Origin: Gracilariopsis chorda | Taxonomy: Eukaryota > Rhodophyta > Florideophyceae > Gracilariales > Gracilariaceae | NCBI GenBank assembly: GCA_003194525.1 | Contig: NBIV01000241.1 | Coordinates: forward strand, 53,948 to 117,947 | Direction: 5' to 3' | Length of the DNA: 64,000 nt | The notes under the pieces: model-generated | Databases searched by the model: none | Told to the model about the DNA's origin: nothing | What the model saw: the letters and a program-made list of their open reading frames with translations, nothing else | Translations under genes and position numbers: made by a program | In this document: piece after piece, positions 62,836 through 64,000 of the stretch | Layout of the letters: every line of letters starts with the position of its first letter | Numbering within the stretch: the first letter of the stretch is position 1

Positions 62836-64000
62836 TGGTACTCTCGAGGAGGGAGCTTTCTGACTCTAACGCTGCATTTACTTCTTATGACGGTTCTTCT
62901 ATTGACGTCGTAAAGTTCTTCTTTTACTTTGAGAATGTTGCGATGAGAGGAAGGACTGACGAGGACATGGCACTTGAGTTGCTTGGTTTCCTTGAGAACA
63001 AGCGTTTGAGTTCTACTATGATTCTTATGCGGTTCATGGTTCACTTTCGGAAGAAGCAAAGGACTACCGCTCCGTTAAGCAAGCTTTCATCGATCGTTTT
63101 GGAAAGCCGAGGAGCCTGAGGAAGATATACGCCTTGCAATATCTGCTAAACTGGATTATGCAGACTTGGTTGGTTCTTTGACCTATATGGACAACCTCTT
63201 CTTAAAGCAGGATTCAACGCTAAGGCTAAGTTTGGTCTTTTGAAGAAAGCTGTAATGGAATACGCTGATCTAGCCCAGTTCGTTGTTTTCCGTGGCGCTG
63301 ATGATTATGATGAGTTGAAGGTTCAAGTGAAAGCCTTCGATGCTGCCCGGAAAGCAATGGAGAACTACGTTTCATTAAGTACCCCACCTAAGCGTATTGT
63401 CCAAAACCACAGGTCTTCTGAAGAAACTACCTCTCATGCTCTGGAGTCTAAGGTCGACAACTCTCTGAGCAGTTTGCTCAGCTGTCATTAATGGTTAAGA
63501 AGACACAGACGGAGCGTCTAGACTACGAAAGGTTTGTTCATACTGCAAGAAGCCCGGACATTATGCTTCACAATGTGACTCTAATCCGCACCGAGATACG
63601 CGATGCCGCGTTTGTGGGAAAATTGGACACTCAGAGATCAATTGTTGGCGAAGAATCCGGCCCGAAGAGACCCGCAAAGTATGGGATGCCAATGAGGAAT
63701 CTAAAGAGTCAGCATCTAATCTTCAGAAAGGATCCGACCCCGTATCAATTGTCACCGAAAACGCCGGGAATGCTGATGTAGTCGCCACAACCAAGAGAAG
63801 TGCTGACGGTGAAGCGTTTGCCCAAACAGCGCCGTTCAGACGGTGGTGCACCCATCCCGCTTTTGCTCTATCCAACAAGATAAGAAGAGAGAGTTCGGAG
63901 ACCTAAGGTTCATGAACAGAAAGTCAAGAAGCCGAAACAGAGGAAGTCAAAGAAACAGAGTCTTCAAGACCATGCAAGCAAATATAACGTTCTCACTGAG
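62836..64000 (+). pseudogene. Element C2 primer site and gag, partial and frameshifted
   Basis: This copy repeats 57164 onward of element C to the end of the window. Gag is broken by about eight small changes, nearly all one-base losses in homopolymers (for example near 62861, 63000, 63103, 63207, 63463, 63530), and two one-base gains late on. The knuckle region and the in-frame TAA between gag and pol are recognisable near the end. The rest of the element lies outside the window. Confidence 0.9.

Noticed and set aside
1-64000. CRISPR arrays, rRNA genes, tRNA genes, bacterial operons
   Set aside because: No regularly spaced short repeats, no conserved rRNA blocks and no cloverleaf that I could identify by eye; genes have eukaryotic spacing and introns.

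Overview
The window looks like nuclear DNA of a photosynthetic eukaryote with compact, intron-poor genes. It carries a nuclear one-helix chlorophyll-binding-type protein, a eukaryotic inositol-phosphate synthase, an Integrator-type nuclease and very short introns (74 and 109 nt), and it is followed by a large pile of nested retrotransposons. My best guess is a multicellular red alga of the Chondrus type. That is inferred from this style of genome, not read from a diagnostic marker.

Bases 1-17,200 are a gene island: two tandem paralogous MFS/nodulin-like transporters (-), a one-helix light-harvesting-like protein (+), inositol-3-phosphate synthase (-), an INTS11-like metallo-beta-lactamase nuclease (+), an SppA-type signal peptide peptidase (-) and a PlsC-type acyltransferase (+). 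Four junctions are close convergent or divergent pairs. Three genes touch plastid or membrane biology: the one-helix protein, the plastid-type SppA and the acyltransferase.

Bases 17,560-40,635 are a three-level nest. Element A is a decayed Ty3/gypsy retrotransposon on the + strand with about 205-nt LTRs and an imperfect 5-bp target duplication. It is split between protease and reverse transcriptase by element B, a chromodomain Ty3/gypsy element on the - strand (20,426-35,836). B's gag is in turn split by a Mutator-like DNA transposon (28,345-34,556) with long terminal inverted repeats and a perfect 10-bp target duplication. The Mutator-like element has a single 1,735-codon frame that runs Ulp1-type cysteine protease, two FLYWCH/FAR1-like zinc fingers, DDE transposase, SWIM finger. 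It is broken by seven in-frame stops and no frameshift. An unexplained antisense reading frame (38,778-40,013) sits between A's integrase and its 3' LTR.

Bases 40,636-64,000 hold a coding-like unknown frame (41,463-42,134), the 5' half of a hAT transposon (from 44,532), a gag-protease fragment of a relative of B (B2, -), a 3'-truncated gypsy element of a different lineage whose integrase resembles oomycete-type elements (D, -), and a nearly intact gypsy element of A's family (C, +) that shares its 3' LTR with a second copy (C2) running off the window. C2 differs from C mostly by one-base losses in homopolymers, which raises the possibility of sequence error near the window end.

No prokaryotic operons, CRISPR arrays, rRNA or tRNA genes were recognised. 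All calls come from reading the sequence; no database search was made.
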